This document shows, piece after piece, positions 45,830 through 57,257 of a DNA stretch of 64,000 nt (position 1 is its first letter; the number at the start of each line of letters is the position of its first letter). Made by a program: the position numbers and the translations under genes. The stretch comes from Thalassia testudinum (Eukaryota > Streptophyta > Magnoliopsida > Alismatales > Hydrocharitaceae), in the NCBI GenBank assembly GCA_037157565.1, contig JAZHRO010000050.1:45456001-45520000 (forward strand). The letters are read 5' to 3'. The notes below the pieces were generated by a model. It ran no database searches. It saw only the letters and a program-made list of their open reading frames with translations, and was not told where the DNA came from.

Positions 45830-46646
45830 GGACTGCACCCAACTATCCATTATCCTTTAAACCAAGTTTATGCGATTGGAAGGGCAAATGTTTATCCCAA
45901 GCTGGCAGGGGTGTCTTGCCCACTATTACCTTGCTGTCCATCCCTAATAACTTGTAAGGAACTTCTGGTGAGGTTATGACAATGAAGTCAAACATTTCTA
46001 TCCGTTAGCTTGGAGCACAATATGCATACCTAAATATATGAGAGGATTGGGATTTAGAAGCATGGAACTGTCTGATCTTGCATTTCTCATGAAGATGGGC
46101 TGGCTTCTTATCACCCAGCAGGATGGATTATGACAGTCACATATCAAACAAAAATATTTCCCTAAGGGATGTTTATGGGATTACACACCTAAATCCACAG
46201 ACTCGTACTTCATGAAGGCACTTACAGCCATTAGAGGTTACCTTTTTGCTGGGATTTTTTGGTTGATTGGAGATGGTAAAGAAATCAACCTTTGGAGGAA
46301 CAGATGGATAAGAGATTTTGATGGATGTGTCTTTCCACATAATGGTCTCAGCCATCTCCCCTCCTCACTGATGGACCTTATCAACGTGGACAGTATAGGG
46401 ACTGGAATATGGATGTTATATCTAATACCTTCCCACCAGATGTGGCACAAAAGATAGCAAGGACCCCTATCCATCGGGGATCCCCTGATAAATTGATATG
46501 GTCCCCGCAACCTAGGGGGAACTTCTCTATCAGATCAGCCTATCAATCACTGATCTATTCTTATCATACGAACCCCTCCTCCAGTCCTAACACTCTAACA
46601 CACTACAGAAAAATCTAGTCTTTTGACCTCCCTCCAAGGGTTAAAC
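45830..46646 (+). pseudogene. LINE ORF2 3' region, left half
   Basis: Plus strand. After decayed RT codons, IPKYMRGLGFRSMELSDLAF and FLMKMGWLLITQQDG (near 46030-46130) match the RT end of plant LINEs. FWLIGDGKEINLWRNRWI (46255-46310) and DKLIWSPQPRGNFSIRSAYQ (near 46487-46545) follow, leading into the zf-RVT domain at PPRVKL. The sequence stops at the copia insertion point 46646 and resumes in the same frame at 57258. Frameshifts occur near 46395 and a stop near 46616. Confidence 0.75.
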
Positions 46647-47192
46647 TGATGGATTTAATTCATATAAAATTAAAATCGAATGATTTTCTATCAAATTTCA
46701 AGAACATTCTATTCCCTATATCATCAATCAAAATGAAAACGAAAGAAAAAACGATAGAGGAATACCTGGGTCCATTGTAGCGGAAGCGAAGCGGTGATCA
46801 CAGAGATCCTCTAGAGCCGTAGGCTTGCTTCTCCAACGAGAGGCGATGGCTATGGTGCTTTCAGAGGGGTGAGAGAGAGGAAAGAATTTATGGGGGTGGT
46901 GATAAACGTGGTAGCCCTTAGGTTTTATTTATAACTTTTCTGCGATGGGATGTAGAAAATCAAATGCGCGTGTTACCCTTATCCCTTCAGGGATTATAAC
47001 CACTTAAATTAAAATGTCAATTCCACCCATCACAGAATTACATTTTTCTCTTAAGGTTTCTATGCATTAAATCACATATTCTAATGAGATGTGAATGATT
47101 AATTTATATAACTAGACCACTTTAATGACCATAAATGTGATGTCCAAATATATGTATATATTTAAAGTATAATTCCTGAATATCAATCACTA

Positions 47193-47705
47193 CATGAATA
47201 TTGACTATTCTCAACCGTTAAAAACATTCGCAAATGATCAAATAACCGTCGAGAAAAAGGGTCGAGGAATGTATAGTCGTGATTGGGTTTTCTCAACGGT
47301 TATTGAAAAATACGGTTGAAAAAAAGGCGCACCCCTACTCGACGTTTGGTCAGTTCTCTTGCCAGTTTTCAATGGTCGGTAACGCTATTTCCCAATCGTT
47401 TAATGTCCACAGTCGGCGAAAGTATTTACCTCGACCGTTATTTAGACAATCGAGTAAAGTGTATTTCCGACCGTTTGTTAATAGTAGTCGAAAATAATGA
47501 TATTTTTGTCGATTTACGGACGATCGACAATGTTAACTTTTTGCGATAGTTATTGAGTAACGGTCGAGAAAACTCGTTTTATAGACCATTTTAAATAGTC
47601 GAGAATGTTAACTATTAGTAACGGTTATTTTATTACGGTCAGGAAAGTCATATTAGTGATCATTTTAACAGTCCATCTCGGTCATATTTAAATAACGGTC
47701 GAGAA
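47193..47705. repeat. Left subterminal repeats of the CACTA element
   Basis: About ten copies, in both orientations, of a motif close to AACGGTCGAGAATA, for example near 47210, 47245, 47300, 47559, 47630 and 47694. In En/Spm these subterminal motifs are bound by the TNPA-type protein. Confidence 0.8.
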
Positions 47706-47902
47706 TAATAAGGATTTTTTTAAAATATATTTAATTTATGTGAAAGACCTGTAAATAATGTCTCATTAAGAGTATAAATCAATCACATAACTTAAATATT
47801 TATGCATTTAAATAAAATAGAAGAAATAAAAATTAAAATTTTATAAATAAAAGTAACATATACAAAGTTCATTACAAACAGTAATATATATAAAAAATAC
47901 AA

Positions 47903-48124
47903 TTATGCTGTGACAACAATGCCTCCAGCACTGCTACCACCTAAATCATCGTCATCATGACGATCTTTATACTGTTGAAGGGATGAGTGATCAATTCCTC
48001 CCTTCTGAAGTAATGCAAGGAGCTCCTTGATGGTCTTGTTGGATTCCTTGGTTTGCATCGCATTGTCCTTAACCAATGTCGTCAGCTCCTCGATCTGGTG
48101 GTCTTCTCCTCGTCTTTGCAGCAT
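47903..48124 (-). pseudogene. CACTA second-ORF C-terminus
   Basis: Minus strand. A 73-codon frame with a coiled-coil-like, Gln/Lys-rich stretch (EELTTLVKDNAMQTKESNK) and an Asp-rich tail resembles the C-terminal end of the plant transposase family found beside TNP2 in CACTA elements. The preceding codons (48130-48560) are decayed. This identification is tentative. Confidence 0.4.
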
Positions 48125-48654
48125 AATGCTGCAATCTCCTTCCTCATCTCCTACACCTCAGCTGAAGAGGATGATGCTCCCCTTCTCCCATACCACCCCA
48201 AGACGGTCTCGCTCCTCCTTGCACTACGAATGTACCCTCCATGCTCAGGCAGCATAACGGTCTGGTAGGCCTCCTCTGCTGTCAGTGGCTACTGAACTGT
48301 ACCGGAGTTTGCGTCTTCAGGAGGATGCATTAAGTTGATCATATTATCATGAAAGATATTGAATTACGTTAAGTAATTTCATTTAATTATATATTTACAA
48401 GATAAAATAAAAGTGTTGTATTTTTTTAACTTACGTGTCTCTGTTGGTATGTGTCGTGAAGCCACTCTCTATTTCCCTCTTCGCTTATCTTGCTATAAGT
48501 GGCCTCATATACTCCTACCCGATCAAGCTGGGTAGCTTGATGCATGGTGGACTACAATAATTTGAAACAATTAATTTTAATAAATTAGAAATTTTTGTAA
48601 GATTTAAAAGAAAATATTAATTAAAGATAGTTACGTATATAGATTTCATCCTGT

Positions 48655-49986
48655 CTATGCTCCTCCTACCCAAGACATAGACGAATACCGATATGCTTTA
48701 CCATCAAATCTGTCCTTGAATTGTGACGTTAGCCATCTATGTTCATTAGACAAAAGCCTGCAATGCCCTAAGTAACAAAATTTCTTGCTTTCAGGCAATC
48801 TCAGGTGATGAATATCATCCATACAAATTGGATAGGCGAACTTCCCCTTCATACTCCATCTTGACAAATTCGCATATACTGAAAAGTTATTAATTATCCA
48901 TAGTAATGTTGCGTGCAACTGGAAGAATTGTTTCTCGTCTGCGTCATATGTTTGAACACCACTGTACTACAACACTTTCAGTTCATCAATCAATGGTTGC
49001 AGATAAACATCTATTGCATTTCCTGGTTGCTTGGATCTTGGGATAAGGAGTGCCAAAATCATGAATGAAGATCACATGCATAGTCATGGGGGTAAGTTGT
49101 AAGTTACCATGATCACTGGTCATATGGAATATGATGGATACATGCTTTTGAATGGATTGAATCCATCGCTTGCAATACCTAGTCTTACATTCCGTGCCTC
49201 GTCTGCAAATAATGCGTGATTCTTGTTAAATCTGTTCCACATATCAGAATCTGTTGGATGACAGATGCGTCCATCTTTTGATTTATTATCCTGATGCCAC
49301 GACATCAGTTTTGTTGTTTTACTGAAAATGAATAAGTGTTGTAGCCTAGGGATCAGTAGAAAATAATGGAGAGCCATCTCCGATTTTTTCTTCCCGCTAG
49401 TGTTTGTTGACTTACCCACCTTATATCTCTCCTCACCACATTCAGGACAGTTAGTAAATCTTGAGTACTCATTTTTGTATAGCACGCAGTCATTACGATA
49501 GGCATCAATCTTCTCACATTTCAGTCCGAGCTCACGTATCTGCTTCTTCGCATCATACCATGACTTAGGATATCCAGTAGGATTATTTAACAGATCTCCA
49601 ATAAATTCCAGAACCTCAGACATTAATTTTGCTGTGGATCTATTCATCACTTTCATCTGAAATAATTTATGAAAGAATGACAACTTCAACATTGACGTTA
49701 TTCTAGGAGCAATTGGATCCTCTGCTGCCTTGACTGTATCGTACAACTCATTACAATCTGGTAATGTCTCATCATCATCTACATCCTCATGGTCTACTGC
49801 TCTCATATCATGTAACATTTCATCCAATTCATCTCCTTGATTATCATCACTTCCTTCAAAGGCTTCAATTGTCTCATTCCTAAATTCTCTCATTTGTTTT
49901 CCATAAGCTGTCCAATTTACGTAATGCTGCCACCAACTATTGCATATTACATGCTCCAAAACTATCTCAGTCATGGAAAAATCCAT
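48655..49986 (-). pseudogene. TNP2-type CACTA transposase fragment
   Basis: Minus strand. The 288-codon frame 49986-49120 contains the signature parts KSWYDAKKQIRELGLKCEKI, DCVLYKNEYSRFTNCPECG, LIPRLQHLF, MSWH and RNVRLGIASDGFNPF. A second frame, 48918-48655, continues with ATLLWIINNFSVYANLSRWS and a Cys/His region (GHCRLLSNEHRWL). The family binds subterminal repeats and cuts at the CACTA ends. Codons between 48920 and 49120 are frameshifted and the rest of the catalytic domain is missing or decayed, so it is inactive. Usual length is far greater (700 or more residues). Confidence 0.85.
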
Positions 49987-50285
49987 TCAAACACTGTCTA
50001 CATGGGCATAAAATCAGCTGCAGGAATTCACCTTATCTAAATGTCTTTCTATTATCATGAAATGTCCACTCCAGAAACAAAATCACTCCACTTTTGTAGT
50101 CATAGTAATTTGAATTCCTTATACTGATCCAAGACTTATCTATGATAATTATCTTAAATGTAAAAGACAATCACTCATAAGTTGGACTTGAATAAGGTAA
50201 GAATGTGTATTTTTAGATCATTTATAAGCCATTCTCAAATAAAGAATAAATCTGTATTTTAAGAAGATTTTCACTTGATAGCCCA

Positions 50286-50549
50286 TCCTTGAAGATTTAA
50301 TCACAACATTATTTCTTATATGCAACCAATGTTTGAAGAAATTTCGGCAACATTTCCCCGCACTTCTCCAGTATACCGCTCAAGACTAACCTTAACAACA
50401 TCCCTAATAGCCCACACTAAAGGGCGTTTCGGGAACAGAGCTAAGATTAGTTGGTATACCGGAGAAGAGCATGAAAATACACCTGAAATTTCTTCAAACA
50501 CTAGCTACATGCAAGAAGTAACCATAAGTTGTGATCAAATCTTCAAGGA
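50286..50549. repeat. Long imperfect hairpin inside the CACTA element
   Basis: The arms pair almost base for base with few gaps. TCCTTGAAGATTTAATCACA at 50286 pairs with 50528-50549 (one mismatch over 22), TGTTTGAAGAAATTTC at 50330 pairs with the stretch ending near 50504, and CTTCTCCAGTATACC near 50362 pairs with GGTATACCGGAGAAG near 50454. The stem is about 115-120 bp with a small loop near 50410-50420. This looks like a fold-back or miRNA-type precursor, or a tiny nested fold-back element. Confidence 0.75.
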
Positions 50550-51049
50550 ACCCCCTTTGTTCAGAACTTCTCTAAACAAAGAACGACGACACTTATAGCA
50601 TGTTATAAAGATAACACATCGTGCATTTACGTGAGGTATACGCACACTCTATATTGTCCGTACAACATGATCACAAGTCTTGACGGGCTAATATTTTGAC
50701 ACAATTATATCTCTCACACAACCTGTTTGCTAGGGGTTAGAATTCCTATTGTTTGTCATTGCCGTGCATCTAAATTTGTGCAAGTATGTGTATTACAAAG
50801 TTGTAATAAAAATTTCATAATTAAACATAAATAACAAATAATTCAGATAATTTGGGAACACAATTCAAATATACAATCTAGGTTTATCAAAAGAAAGTTT
50901 CCTATTTTCCAATTTAGGTGAAGTTTTATAGCAACAACTACATTAATTTAGAAGTGTGGAAGAACTTTCTTCAGCTCCAATCTAGGCTTTCAAAAATCGA
51001 ACTTTGGGAGCCTTCGCCATTGTTGTAATCAAGATTGTCAAACCTAAAC

Positions 51050-51300
51050 TAAAACCAAGAGACCTAAACTTAAACCTTAAATCAAAAACCCTAAATCTAA
51101 AATAAACATCCTATAACCTAAATCCAGAACTCAAAACCTAATACCAAAACCTAATAAAAAAATCCTAAACCTAACCTTAAACCTTAAACACTAAACCCTA
51201 AAAACAAATAACCATAATTAAACCCTACTCCTAAACACAAAACCCTAAACCCTAAACACAAAACCCTATACACAAAATGTAAAACCTAATCATAAACCCT
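51050..51300. repeat. Degenerate telomere-like CCCTAAA repeats
   Basis: Roughly 25 units of AAACCCTAAA-like sequence (variants CCTAAAT, CCTTAAA, CCTAATA) on the plus strand. Exact CCCTAAA copies occur near 51190, 51240 and 51247. They lie inside the CACTA element. Confidence 0.7.
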
Positions 51301-51599
51301 ACTCCTATACTTGTAGCAAATTGTAAGTCAAAAAATTTTAGCAGAGTTTCCACTATAATATGGGATTTCTCTCAAATCCTACATACACAATCTATCACAA
51401 CAGATGTGGGTACACAAATAACAATTATGAACAATTTCACTAAACCATATGTGGGCACACCCCACAATGATAATTACTAACAATTATCCTACATATTTGG
51501 GCACACCCCACAAATACAACTGCTAACAATTTAACTAAATCAAAAATATAAACTAATAACATGTTATTGCATTCACAACTAAAAATCAAACCTAAGTAC

Positions 51600-52240
51600 T
51601 TAATAAAAAAAAATAACCTAGCTATTTTAGAGGAGGGGGGAAGTGGTAGAGGATGCTGGTGGTGGTGGTGGTGGCTACAGGGTGCTAGTGGTGGGGCCAG
51701 GAGGTGGTGGTGCTGCTGGAAGGGGGATTGGGTGGCGGGTTGTGGTGGTGCTGGTGAGGGAGGCAGCGGAGGCACGGCAAGCGAGGAGGAGGGAGGTGAG
51801 GGAGGCTGCAAAGGTGGTGGTAGAGATGATGGTAGTGGTTGCAAAGGTGGTGGTAGTAGGGGCAGTAGGTGGTGGTGTCGAGTGCTGATGGTGGTCGCAG
51901 GGGGTGGGGGTGCTGCGGGTGGTGGTGGCGGGTGGTCGCTGGTGATGCTGGTAGCTGAGGGAGAGGGGTCTTCAGGTCGGTGACGAGGGGGAGGGGAAGG
52001 AGGAGGCGAGTGAAGGAGGAAGAAGATGAGGAGGAGGGCTACCTGCAGCGAGGTCCGTCAAGAAGGAGGAGGGGTGCTGTTGGTGCTAGGGGTCACAAAG
52101 GAGTCGAGGCGGAGGAGGAGCTGCAGCGAGGGTCGCGAAGGAGGAGCCAAGGCAGAGGAGGTCATGCGGGTGTAGGAGGGAGCACTCAGGAGGAAGAAGG
52201 TGATTTGGGAGGAAGTCAGGGCAAGGCTAGGGATTTTAGT
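51600..52240. repeat. GGT/GGA-rich stretch of the CACTA element
   Basis: Strong G/C strand asymmetry with GGTGGTGGT and GGAGGAGG runs. It gives long open frames on both strands of simple composition (Gly-rich or Pro/Ser-rich). It lies at the 5' side of the minus-strand transposase, where CACTA elements often have a GC-rich first exon or promoter. Confidence 0.6.
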
Positions 52241-52244
52241 TGAC

Positions 52245-52735
52245 TTTCTCGACCGTTCCTAAGAAACGGTCGAGAATAACGGTCTGGAATAACTCCTTTT
52301 CCGATCCTTAAGGTCGAACAGTCGACGATAGACTTTGAAAATTTGCCCGCTTGCGCCCGTGGGTTATGAAAATATTATCCTCGACCGTTAATATGGAAAC
52401 GGTCAACTATATTATTATTTTTGACCGTTATTAACGGTCAACTATGGTGTCAAGCAGACATCTTAATTTTACTACACTTTCTCGATCGTTATATATTGCA
52501 CAGTCGAGGATTTCATTTATCCTCAACCGTTTATATAACAACGGTCGAGTAAATTTTTATCATCGACCGTTTCTAATGGTCGAGAATGGTCATAACCTCC
52601 TCAACTGTTTTCTAGATGAGATAGTTAGTGACCGGACTTTTGTCAATCGTTCCTATTAAAACGGTCGAGAATAATATTATTTCCAACCGTTACTTGAATG
52701 ATTGAAAATATCCATCGTGAACAATGCTTTTCTAC
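52245..52735. repeat. Right subterminal repeats of the CACTA element
   Basis: Copies of TTCTCGACCGTT and AACGGTCGAGAATA at close spacing, mirroring the left end, for example near 52243, 52265, 52381, 52425, 52530 and 52660. Confidence 0.8.
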
Positions 52736-53187
52736 TAGTGAATATATGTAGGTTCGCATTATGATTCTGACAATCTCCTACTCGAACCACGTACATCATC
52801 CTTATAATCATACGTTCATATATACTTGTATTGAACTCATTAATACAACATCACAATAAATCACATCTCCACCAATCTCATCCATACTCTGTTAACATAC
52901 GACCAAAGTTGGCTTTCGCCATTATGAAATCAACTAGATCAAACAATGATCACATACATTAACACAAGTAACGACAGATTTGATATAGGTACACATCATG
53001 AAAATTGCATGTTAATATGATCTACAAATGGCTATTTTCAACTGGTCCAAAACATTATCATACAAGATATCATATGGCAATGACTAATGAGTTCAAAAAA
53101 TGGAAAACTTTATTATTATGCGCATAATCCAAATAATGTCCATACATGAAACACTAAAATAAAACAAACTCCCACTGAAATGCTATA

Positions 53188-53949
53188 TTATAGAATAGAT
53201 ACAACACCCATACAAACAACATTCTCATGAAAAACTTTTGACGTTAGCCCTTTAGTGAGCGGGTTTGCCACCATGGAGTTGGTCCTAATGTGTTCAATGG
53301 ACACCTGTCCACTTTGAACTCTTTCCTTGACCGCTAAATACTTGATATCAATGTGCTTCAATCTCAAAGAGCTTTTCTTGCTGTTGGAGTACATCACCGT
53401 CGAATTATTGTCACAGTAAAGCCGAAGTAGTCTTTCGACACCATCAATGATCCGTAGTACTGTGACAAAATTCCTAAGCCACACTCCATGATTTGAGGCC
53501 TTGAAGCACGCTATAAATTCTGATTCCATAGTGGAGGTGGCTATCAAGGTTTGCTTTGCACTCTTCCATGAGATAGCCCCTCCAGCCAGCAGAAAAATGT
53601 ATCCTAAAGTAGATCTTCGAGTATCCATAGTTGATACTCGATTGAGAACATATACAACTGTTTTGAGTGCTTCTCCCCATATAGACTCAGATAAAGAAGT
53701 ATGACTAATCATACTCCGTACCATATCCTTAAGAGTCCTATTGCGACGTTCAGCAACACCATTCATGCTTGGTGTCCCAGGCATGGTATACTGAGGCACT
53801 ATGCCGCAGTCATATAGAAAATGGTCCTGGACGTTGTTCTCCTGATCTGTCATATCTGCCATAGTACTTACCACCATGGTCAGATCTGACGGCCTTAATC
53901 CTCTTTCTGAGTTGGTTTTCCACCTCAGCCTTATAAGACTTGAATGCAT
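53188..53949 (-). pseudogene. Copia integrase-RNase H fusion lacking RT
   Basis: Minus-strand frame of 253 codons. The N-terminal part is integrase core ([19 protein letters not shown] with catalytic Glu, then [16 protein letters not shown]). At about 53630-53640 it passes straight into RNase H ([27 protein letters not shown] and [15 protein letters not shown]). The whole reverse transcriptase of about 250 residues is missing without loss of frame. The protein cannot copy RNA by itself. Whether the deletion happened before or after insertion cannot be told from one copy. Confidence 0.85.
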
Positions 53950-54760
53950 CCAAAGACTGACTTTTCATGTAGAAATAGATACCCGTATCTAGAGTAATTA
54001 TCTATGAATGTAATAAAGTACTGTTACCCATTCCAAGAAGCCATTGGGAATGGACCACAAATATCTGTATGTATTAGTTGTAAGACATCTATAGCTCTAG
54101 TGGCACTTACACCTCTCTTGTTTGTTCTTTTCCCTTTTAGATAGTCTACACAAATATCCAAATCTGTGTAACCAAGGGAATCAAGAATTCCATTCGAAAT
54201 AAGCCTATCCATTTTCTATTTAGAGATATGGCCTAAACGCTTATGCCATAGTAAAGTGGAATTCTCTTGAGTTATTTTACGCTTTGTACCGCTCAAAGTT
54301 GCATTGAAGGTTTCTAAATTATAGGAAAATGTATGCAGCATATATAATTTATCACTAACACACAAAAAACCAGAACCAACTAAATTTGAGTTAAGAAACA
54401 ATTGAAATTGTTTATTTCCAAATGAACAACAATAACCAAATTTGTCCAACAGATAAACAGAAACTAAATTCCATCTAAACAACGGTACAATGAATGTTTC
54501 TTTCAAATCTAACTAGTAATCGGTAGTCAGTGATAGCCTAAAATCTGCAATGGCTTCTACCTCCACCTTCTTGTCATCACCCACATAGATGTATCTTTCA
54601 CTATCACTTGGCATTTGGCAGCTTAGGCAACCCTGCACAGACACACTAGTGTGAATAGTAGTTCCTGAATCTATCCACCAAATGTCTGAGGGTACAGAAG
54701 CATAATTAACTTATGAACAAGCCAAAAAGAGTGATGTACCTTTCTTTTCATGCCAAGCGT
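53950..54760 (-). pseudogene. Copia protease, gag-pre-integrase and integrase N-terminus
   Basis: Minus strand. WWIDSGTTIHTSVS near 54665-54700 is the protease active site (DSG). LWHKRLGHISK near 54220-54250 is the pre-integrase finger. CVDYLKGKRTNKRG and LIHTDICGPFPMASWNG near 54024-54160 are the start of the integrase core with its first Asp. Stops separate the pieces (near 54534, 54213 and 54022). Confidence 0.8.
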
Positions 54761-55500
54761 GATATTTGGTACAATCCTTCTTTACGTGTCCTCCCTTGCA
54801 GAAGAAGCAGGATGCCTTAGCCTTCTTCTAACTCCCTTTGGAGGAGGATGAACTAGAAGCAGCTGTATCCTTAGCCCGCTTCCTTTTGGGCCCAGAAACC
54901 AGATGAGCACTTTCTGGTTTGTCATGTTTCAGCCTCTCTTCCTCTTGCACACAATAAGAAATGAGCTTGTTAAGAGTCCACTTCTCTCTTTGGCAGTTAT
55001 AGCTGACCTTAAACTGCTTATATTATGTAGGAAGGGAAATCAAAACTAAGTGCACGAGGAGGTCATCTAACAACTCCAACTTAAGTGCCTTTAGTTTTGA
55101 GGCTAAATTGAACATTTCCATAATATGCTCTCTTATGTTTCCAGTAACCCTATACTTAAGTGAGAGAAGTTTGCTAAGGAGATTGCTTGTCTCAACTTTC
55201 TCACTCTTAGCAAATTTTTTCTCAATCTCATCAAAGAATTTCTTAGCGTTTAATTCCTCTGAGATAGTACCCCTAAAGTTTTCTGGAATAGCACATTTTA
55301 TGATCATTAGACACATGTGATTTGATCGCTTCCATCTCTCAAAGTTCTTTATTTCTTCAAAAGAACTCTTATTCGTAAGAGGGGAGGAAGGATTAACCTG
55401 AAGTGCATAGTCTAGATCCATGCATCCCATAACAATAAGGACACTTTCTTTATAGAATTTAAAATTAGATCCATTTAGCTCTGGAATAGAATTCAGGTTG
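54761..55500 (-). pseudogene. Copia gag
   Basis: Minus strand. The frame 55430-55023 begins MGCMDLDYALQVNPSS and carries the copia gag core (RWKRSNHMCLMIIKCAIPE). The knuckle CFFCKGGHVKKDC, with following TKYHAWHEKKG, lies near 54745-54810 after stops. Gag forms the particle that houses reverse transcription. The first ATG may lie somewhat further upstream, but codons before 55430 contain stops. Confidence 0.8.
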
Positions 55501-55975
55501 GTAGATGCAGAGGAGTCAATTGGAAAAACAAAGGAAACAAACCAAATACATGCTCAAAATGAAGTAACTTAACAATACAATCATTAATATTTAGTCTTTG
55601 GACAATAAACATTAATATTGTAGAGGGTAATCTTAAGAATGATAAATAGCTATTGAAAACAATCATGTAAGTAATTAAGCCATCTTTGGATTAACTTAAC
55701 TACCAACATGAAACCTAATAATTCAATAGGAAATTTATCATTAAATGTGTACATATGCATTCAGTCATGAGGTGGCTCACCTTTGGGTTAAGCTCCCCAC
55801 ATAGGAATATAATATACACAATCGCTTTAATATTTCAAATAAACTGACACAAGAAGTAACCTACTTTGGCAAGAATTACTAAATGTGATAGAATACTTAA
55901 TACATTAAAACCACCTACCATTGTTTGCAGCAAGATTTTATGACAAATGTATCCCAAAAAATATCATTCTAGTAG

Positions 55976-56460
55976 CGACACTCAAGATTAGTACTTGTAC
56001 TAGAATTAGTATTGGTACTGATCTTAAGTACTGGTACTTCATGAGTATTGGGCCGATCCTAAGACCATGTCCAGTATCCTACATGTACAGGTACTCATGA
56101 TGAGTACTGATACTCCATCGATATTGGACCGATCCTGGGTCGCAACCAGTATCCCTCATGTACCAATACTCATCATGAGTGCCAGTACTCATATGATACT
56201 AGCAATGCCTTTGGGCGTCACCAGTTTCCCACATGTACCAGTACTCCATGATGAGTATCGGTACTCCTTTGATACTGGTGGCACTTCCTTGTGCCTGAGC
56301 AGTATCCAACATGTACTGGTACTCATGATGAGTACCGGTACTCCATCGATATTGGTGGTGTCTCGGAAGCGTCCGATGGGTACCCATGCCTTACTAGTAT
56401 CAGTACTCATCATGAATACTGGTACTGGACCAATCACAGCTCGATTCCAGGGCAGTGATC
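55976..56460. repeat. Minisatellite with palindromic core in the copia leader
   Basis: About five units of 75-78 bases between the primer binding site and gag, starting near 56010, 56079, 56157, 56232 and 56310, plus a partial one near 56395. Each unit holds CATGTACTGGTACTCATGA followed by TGAGTACCGGTACTCC, ending CAGTATCC. GTACTCAT and ATGAGTAC form a palindrome around one base. Units differ by several substitutions. Confidence 0.85.
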
Positions 56461-56703
56461 TGAAATCAAGATTTGGGGAAAACACCTCAAATCATGATTC
56501 CAATCACAAAACTTGATTTGATTATTAAATGTGGGATACAAATGAACATGAAAACCCAAAATCAAACATTAGTGGTCATTGATTCATCAAGATGGGATCG
56601 AATCAATCCAAAAACTTAAACGAAGAACAATTCTCCAAAAATCGAACGAAAATTATTTTTCTCAAAGTTTGATTCATTTAGGCAATGATATAGCGAATAG
56701 AAA

Positions 56704-56718
56704 GAGTCTCTGATACCA
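56704..56718 (-). promoter_or_regulatory. Primer binding site of the copia element
   Basis: TGGTATCAGAGACTC on the minus strand, two bases after the LTR end ATCCATCA. It matches the 3' end of initiator methionine tRNA (TGGTATCAGAGC), with a change at the twelfth base. Confidence 0.9.
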
Positions 56719-56720
56719 CT

Positions 56721-57257
56721 TGATGGATTTAATTTGTATAAAATCAAAATCGAATGATTTTCTATCAAATCCCAAGAACATTCTATTCCCTATAACATCA
56801 ACCAAAGTGAAAATGAAAGAAAAAAATGATGGAGGAATACTTGAGTCCATCGCAGCAAAAGCGAAGCGAAGATCGCGGAGATCCTCTGGAGTCGTGGGCT
56901 TGCTTCTCCAATGAGAGGCGATGGCTATGATGCTTCTAGAGGGTTGAGAGAGCAAAAAGAACTTATGGGGTGGTGGTAGACGTGGTACCCCTTGGGCTCC
57001 ATTTATAACTTTTCTGCGATGGGATGTAGAAAATCAAATGCCCGTTTTGCCCTCACCCCTCCAGGGACCATCACGAAATTGCATTTTTCTCTTAAGGTTT
57101 CTATACATTAAATCCCATATCCTAATGAGATGCAAATGGTCAATTTACATAATTAGACCACTTTAGTGACCATATATGTGATGTCCAAATATATGTACAT
57201 ATTTAAAGTATAATTCCTTAATAATAATATATGTAGATTCGTATTATGATTCTAACA
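56721..57257 (-). repeat. 5' LTR of the copia element
   Basis: 537 bases, TGTTAGAATC to ATCCATCA on the minus strand, matching the 3' LTR. It contains the intact version of the site into which CACTA inserted in the other LTR. Confidence 0.9.

Larger units (their letters stand above)
47188..52740 (-). mobile_element. CACTA (En/Spm-like) DNA transposon
   Basis: Begins CACTACATGAATATTG at 47188 and ends CTTTTCTACTAGTG at 52740. The termini are CACTA and TAGTG, and the 3-bp duplication AAT stands on both sides (47185-47187, 52741-52743). Both subterminal regions carry many copies of a TTCTCGACCGTT-type motif. The inside encodes a TNP2-type transposase on the minus strand. The undisturbed target can be read in the sister LTR near 57210-57235. 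The transposase is broken, so the element is probably not autonomous now. Confidence 0.93.
46647..52772 (-). repeat. 3' LTR of the copia element, interrupted by CACTA
   Basis: 46647-47187 and 52741-52772 together match the 5' LTR 56721-57257 from end to end. Ends are TG...CA on the minus strand (TGTCAGAATC at 52772, ATCCATCA at 46647). The CACTA element plus a 3-bp duplication accounts for all extra DNA. Confidence 0.9.
46647..57257 (-). mobile_element. Complete copia element with a CACTA insertion in its 3' LTR
   Basis: Minus strand. The 5' LTR is 56721-57257 and the 3' LTR is 46647-47187 plus 52741-52772. The 5-bp target duplication TAAAC is perfect (46642-46646 and 57258-57262). The primer binding site is TGGTATCAGAGA, matching initiator Met tRNA. 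Order: gag, protease, integrase, RNase H, which is copia, but RT is missing. Many stops. It sits inside a LINE, whose frame is restored if the element is removed. Confidence 0.9.

Noticed and set aside
53188..53949. Domesticated integrase-RNase H host gene
   Set aside because: It lies between recognisable LTRs, with gag and protease decayed around it, so a deleted copia element explains it more simply.
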